A DNA stretch of 7,885 bases from Acidimicrobiia bacterium (GTDB lineage: Bacteria; Actinomycetota; Acidimicrobiia; UBA5794; UBA11373): the NCBI GenBank assembly GCA_025456165.1, contig JALOLI010000059.1, positions 1 through 7,885 on the forward strand, written 5' to 3'. The notes under the pieces were generated by a model. It searched no databases and was not told the origin of the DNA. It was given only the letters and a program-made list of their open reading frames with translations. Positions within the stretch are counted from its first letter, which is position 1. The number at the start of each line of letters is the position of its first letter. Both the position numbers and the translations under genes were made by a program. This document shows positions 5,385-7,885 of this stretch, one piece after another.

Positions 5385-5996
5385 ATGCTGCGCCGCACCG
5401 CCGTTGCTGGAACCCTGTGCCTGGCCCTGGCCGCCCCGGCGGCGGGTTGCGGCGGGGGCGGTAGCGCGACCGGCGTGGCCACGCTGGAAGGAGCCTCCAC
5501 GACCACGACGGTGGCCTTGGCCTCCGATGCCGGAGAAACCAGCCTGGAGGAGGCTCTGCTGGGCTTCACCGCCTGCATGCGGGAAGAGGGCATCGACCTG
5601 CCCGACCCCGAACTCGACGCCGAGGGGAACCTCAAGCTGGTCTCGTTCATGGCGGATGCCGGAGCGGCGGCCGCCGCCGCCGGCGGCACGGAGGCGCTGC
5701 GGGACGCCGCCACCGCCTGCCGCCACCACCTGACGGGGGTGGCGCTGCGCTTCGCCTCGATCGACCGCACGGAGATGCAGGACCGCCTGCTCGCCTACGC
5801 CGGCTGCATGCGGGAGCACGGCTACGACCTGCCGGATCCCGACTTCTCCGGCGCGGGGCCCGGGATGAGGGGACCCTTCCCCGGCCTCGGCCTGGGCGCG
5901 TTCGACGATCCGGCCTTTCAAGAGGCCAATGAATCCTGCCAGGGGATCTTCTCCGGCCTGGTTCCCGAGGGAGACGAATCAGCGGAGGGCGGATGA
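5385..5996 (+). CDS. secreted lipoprotein with tandem CMRE / DLPDP repeats
   Basis: A 203-aa exported protein of unknown function. A basic N-terminus (MLRRT) and a hydrophobic core lead to PAAGC, so Cys22 is the probable lipid anchor; the lipobox is imperfect, with Ala at -3. A Gly- and Thr-rich linker follows. The mature part is an internal duplication. Copy 1 has ACMREEGIDLPDPE (63-76) and a later Cys112 in ATACRHHL. Copy 2 has GCMREHGYDLPDPD (140-153) and Cys185 in NESCQGIF. The motifs are 77 residues apart, and each copy pairs a motif Cys with a distal Cys 44-48 residues on, suggesting one disulfide per copy. Short actinobacterial surface proteins with a CMRE-x-G, P-D-P signature occur near cell-envelope exporters, but I know no proven role. 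The ATG at 5385 is preferred; GTG 5382 and ATG 5364 are alternatives. It overlaps the peptidase gene by ATGA, so the two are translationally coupled. Confidence 0.8.
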   Translation: MLRRTAVAGTLCLALAAPAAGCGGGGSATGVATLEGASTTTTVALASDAGETSLEEALLGFTACMREEGIDLPDPELDAEGNLKLVSFMADAGAAAAAAGGTEALRDAATACRHHLTGVALRFASIDRTEMQDRLLAYAGCMREHGYDLPDPDFSGAGPGMRGPFPGLGLGAFDDPAFQEANESCQGIFSGLVPEGDESAEGG

Positions 5997-6946
5997 AGCC
6001 GGAGAGCCCCGGCCCTGCCTCCGCGGCTAGCCTCGGCGCGGTGCGGGCAGGCGGGAGGGCCTTCGCCGCGGCGGTGCTGGTGCTGGCCGCCCTGGGGGTG
6101 GCGGCGCGCCCCGCCGCGGCCACCTCGCCCCTGGAGGGCATAACGGCCGCGCTGGAACGCGAAGCCGACCGCTTGGAGCGGCTGACCTCGGGCCCGCGGG
6201 TGGGCGGTCCCGACTGGGCCGTGGACGTGCAGGTCAACCTCACCGTCGTGGAGGTGCGCGTGTGGCGCTGGCGAACGGCGGTGGCCGAGGTCCTGGCCGG
6301 GCGGCTGGGAGCCGCCGTTGGGGAGCAGGTGCCGTCCTCCGGGGGAGCGCTCTCCTCGATCCCGGCGCTCGGCCTGCTGCCCGACGACGCCGAGGCGGCG
6401 CGGTTGCGACCCGTTCTCGAGGACTGGGCGGAGTACCGCCGCGCCCTGAGCCGGGTGCTGGACCTGATGGCGGGGCTCCGGGCGGCGGCCGCTCCCGGGA
6501 CGGCCGGCCTCCTTCCCCCGGGCCGGGTGTGCCCGGTGGCCGGGCCGCACCACTTCGAGCACACCTGGGCTAAATTGCGGCCCTGGGGCCGAGCCCACAG
6601 GGGTGAGGATGTCCACGCCGAGCCGGGCACGCCCTTGGTCGCCATCGAGAGCGGCACGATCGTTCAGTCCGGCTGGCACTGGTCCGGGGGCTACGGGGTG
6701 TACTTGGAGGGCTACTACAGCGGCGATGTCTACTACTACGCCCATATGGCCTGGCTCCCGCGGGAGGTCCGCCCTGGGGTCGTGGTCCGGGTGGGCGATC
6801 TGCTCGGCTGGGTGGGCCGCAGCGGCAACGCCACTTCCCCCCATCTGCACCTGGGATGGATACCCGACAACCCGGGCCGCTGGGTGGACCTGGACGGACT
6901 GGCGGACCCCTACCCGCTGCTCGTAGGCCTCTGCGGCTCGGGCTAG
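5993..6946 (+). CDS. secreted M23-family metallopeptidase (LytM-like)
   Basis: A 317-aa exported protein with a C-terminal peptidase M23 domain, a zinc fold that usually cleaves peptidoglycan cross-bridges or, when degenerate, activates other hydrolases. A signal peptide or anchor spans about residues 23-43 (AFAAAVLVLAALGVAARPAA, then A). Residues 46-165 form an uncharacterised, charged, largely helical region. The catalytic domain starts at CPVAGPHHFEHTW (180-192). Zinc ligands are His202 and Asp206 (HRGED) and His286 of the HLH motif; His251 (YYYAHM) and His284 are the expected catalytic histidines, so it looks active. The family usually shows H-x-G-x-D and Y-x-H here, and both are kept. 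GGAGGG at 5984-5989 lies close before the ATG, which overlaps the lipoprotein stop. The stop TAG lies inside the CTAG shared with the convergent nucleotidase gene. The substrate cannot be read from the sequence. Confidence 0.9.
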   Translation: MKPESPGPASAASLGAVRAGGRAFAAAVLVLAALGVAARPAAATSPLEGITAALEREADRLERLTSGPRVGGPDWAVDVQVNLTVVEVRVWRWRTAVAEVLAGRLGAAVGEQVPSSGGALSSIPALGLLPDDAEAARLRPVLEDWAEYRRALSRVLDLMAGLRAAAAPGTAGLLPPGRVCPVAGPHHFEHTWAKLRPWGRAHRGEDVHAEPGTPLVAIESGTIVQSGWHWSGGYGVYLEGYYSGDVYYYAHMAWLPREVRPGVVVRVGDLLGWVGRSGNATSPHLHLGWIPDNPGRWVDLDGLADPYPLLVGLCGSG

Positions 6947-7731
6947 AACCCCAGCGCGGCTCGCAGGGACTCCGGGAGCTCCGCAGTGTGAATGCCTCGC
7001 AGCGGGGTGATGGCGACGAACCCGTCGCGCGATGCCTGGACGTCGGTGCCCTCGGGCGGGGAGAAGTGGTTCAGGTAGCCGCGATAGTCGTGGCGGTACT
7101 CCCCGTCGCCCACCCGGCTGAAGAGGCGGTCGTAGCCCACGTCGGCCACCCGGGTGAGGCGGCGCGGCGTGCTCTCGTCGGCGTCGTCGGGGAGGTTGAC
7201 GTTGAGGAGCACGCCGTGGGACCCGGCCGTCCACAGCGGGGCGGCGAGGGCGGCCGCCAGGCCGGCGAGGCGCTCCCACATGGGGGTGGACTCGGGTCGG
7301 AGCGACCAGGGGCGCCACTCGTTCCAGGCGCGGGTGCGGCTCTGGGTGGAGAGGGCCAGGGCGTCCACCCCGCCGATCGACGCCTCGAGGGCGGCCCCCA
7401 CGGTGCCGCTCGAGTGGATGTAGGCCGAGCCGTGGTTGTACCCGGCGTTGATGCCCGAGACGACCAGGCGGGGCGGTTCGTCGAAGAGGGCGTGGAGGCC
7501 CAGTTGCACGCAGTCGGCGGGGTAGCCGCTCACCGCGTGGACCTCGACGCCGCCGCGCTCGACGACCTTCACCCGCAGGGTCTCGAAGCGGGTGATGGCC
7601 TTGCCCACCCAGGAACGCTCGCCGTCGGGGACGACCACCCGCACCGGGGCCAGGGTGGCGATGGCCCGGGCCAGCGGCGGCAGGGAGGGGACCTCGGCGC
7701 CGTCGTCGTTGGTGACCAGGATCCAATCCAC
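6943..7731 (-). CDS. surE: SurE-type 5'/3'-nucleotidase
   Basis: A 262-aa cytoplasmic phosphatase of the SurE family, metal-dependent enzymes that remove phosphate from nucleoside 5'- and 3'-monophosphates and other small substrates. The start is at the family N-terminus, VDWILVTNDDG. Metal ligands correspond to Asp9, Asp10, Ser40 (PDGERSW) and Asn95 (SGINAGYNHG). Other hallmarks are GYPADCV (69-75) and HSSGTVGAALEA (106-117). The segment after NDDG (AEVPSLPPLA) departs from the usual A-P-G-I pattern, so substrate preference may differ. I chose GTG 7731 although the frame is open to 7857: the extension is a translated palindromic repeat, and 262 aa is the normal family length. There is no Shine-Dalgarno, but a -10-like TATCGT lies about eight bases upstream, so translation is probably leaderless. 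It converges on the peptidase gene and shares its last four bases with it. Confidence 0.93.
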   Translation of the reverse strand: MDWILVTNDDGAEVPSLPPLARAIATLAPVRVVVPDGERSWVGKAITRFETLRVKVVERGGVEVHAVSGYPADCVQLGLHALFDEPPRLVVSGINAGYNHGSAYIHSSGTVGAALEASIGGVDALALSTQSRTRAWNEWRPWSLRPESTPMWERLAGLAAALAAPLWTAGSHGVLLNVNLPDDADESTPRRLTRVADVGYDRLFSRVGDGEYRHDYRGYLNHFSPPEGTDVQASRDGFVAITPLRGIHTAELPESLRAALGF

Positions 7732-7739
7732 GGGGGGAG

Positions 7740-7745
7740 ACGATA
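7740..7745 (-). promoter_or_regulatory. putative -10 box for the SurE gene, leaderless start
   Basis: On the minus strand this reads TATCGT, matching TANNNT, and ends eight bases before the GTG start. Transcription would begin at or within a base or two of the start codon. This supports the shorter start and explains the missing ribosome site (the leader is a run of C). No -35 match is evident; the expected position lies in the palindrome upstream. Confidence 0.45.
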
Positions 7746-7756
7746 GGGCGATCGGC

Positions 7757-7799
7757 GCCCTCTCCCGCCCGAGCCGGGCGGGAGAGGGCCGGGGTGAGG
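7757..7799. repeat. REP-like palindromic element with GGGGTGAGG tail
   Basis: GCCCTCTCCCGCCCG (7757-7771) and CGGGCGGGAGAGGGC (7775-7789) form a perfect 15-bp inverted repeat with a three-base loop. A flanking CGGGGTGAGG follows (7790-7799). Palindromes of the form CCTCACCCC-GGCCCTCTCCCG...CGGGAGAGGG recur, from memory, as dispersed extragenic repeats in many GC-rich bacteria. The minus-strand translation LTPALSR / SPRPSPA is the familiar spurious peptide that such repeats give. It sits just upstream of the putative SurE promoter and could act as a terminator or an mRNA-end structure for a gene beyond the right edge. Whether it is repeated in this genome cannot be seen here. Confidence 0.6.
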
Positions 7800-7885
7800 T
7801 CCTCTGGATGCCCGCCCGGCGGCGGGTGCGGGGTCGACGATGGGGCGGTGCGGACACTCCCGGGGTGGAAGATCTGGGTGCGGGG
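7800..7885. other. right-end region without a recognisable gene
   Basis: No supported coding region was found in these last bases on either strand. A perfect 6-bp hairpin CCCGCC-CGGC-GGCGGG lies at 7811-7826, next to the palindrome. The minus-strand reading frame that continues from the SurE gene is open here but shows no family similarity. This is probably intergenic, ahead of a gene outside the window. Confidence 0.4.

Noticed and set aside
3179..5770. 863-codon open frame on the minus strand, antisense to the importer genes
   Set aside because: Low-complexity Arg/Pro/Gly/Ala protein with no family similarity. It mirrors the codon bias of well-identified genes on the plus strand, as expected in very GC-rich DNA.
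5918..7726. 602-codon open frame on the minus strand under the peptidase and SurE genes
   Set aside because: It overlaps two clearly identified proteins, has a composition typical of an out-of-frame shadow, and shows no motif.

Overview
The window is about 7.9 kb of very GC-rich DNA with tightly packed genes. Three things point to a high-GC actinobacterium: the end of gyrA is followed by a DUF3566 membrane-protein gene, a pairing typical of Actinobacteria; GTG starts are frequent; and several starts look leaderless or follow TANNNT-type -10 boxes. An Acidimicrobiia-like lineage is my guess from overall flavour, not something the sequence proves. Nothing here looks recently transferred.

Layout. 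(1) 1-675: the C-terminal beta-pinwheel of DNA gyrase subunit A, cut by the left window edge. (2) 791-1327: a two-helix DUF3566 protein on the same strand. (3) 1364-2320, minus strand: a 61-aa putative single-helix protein followed by a 254-aa protein of unknown function with a nucleotide-binding-like N-terminus, convergent with the DUF3566 gene. (4) 2355-5325, plus strand: a cobalamin riboswitch followed by a complete vitamin B12-type ABC importer (lipoprotein binding protein, permease, ATPase), with 4-bp ATGA and GTGA overlaps between the genes. (5) 5385-6946, plus strand: a small lipoprotein with a tandem Cys-Met-Arg-Glu / Asp-Leu-Pro-Asp-Pro repeat, overlapping by 4 bp a secreted M23-family metallopeptidase. 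(6) 6943-7731, minus strand: a SurE-type nucleotidase whose stop codon shares a palindromic CTAG with the stop codon of the peptidase. Upstream of it lies a 15-bp perfect palindrome of REP-like type.

How the parts work together. The riboswitch is the clearest regulatory device. Its downstream half contains a perfect 7-bp hairpin that buries the whole Shine-Dalgarno sequence of the binding-protein gene. A competing, mutually exclusive 9-bp pairing lies just upstream. I therefore read it as a translational OFF switch in which high cobalamin stops synthesis of the importer. The overlapping gene junctions would carry that control to the permease and ATPase. The lipoprotein and peptidase pair probably acts at the cell surface and may be a functional unit, but its role is not known to me.

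The most likely places for something undescribed are the duplicated CMRE lipoprotein with its coupled peptidase and the unassigned 61-aa and 254-aa pair. I see no CRISPR array, insertion sequence, phage gene, tRNA or rRNA.
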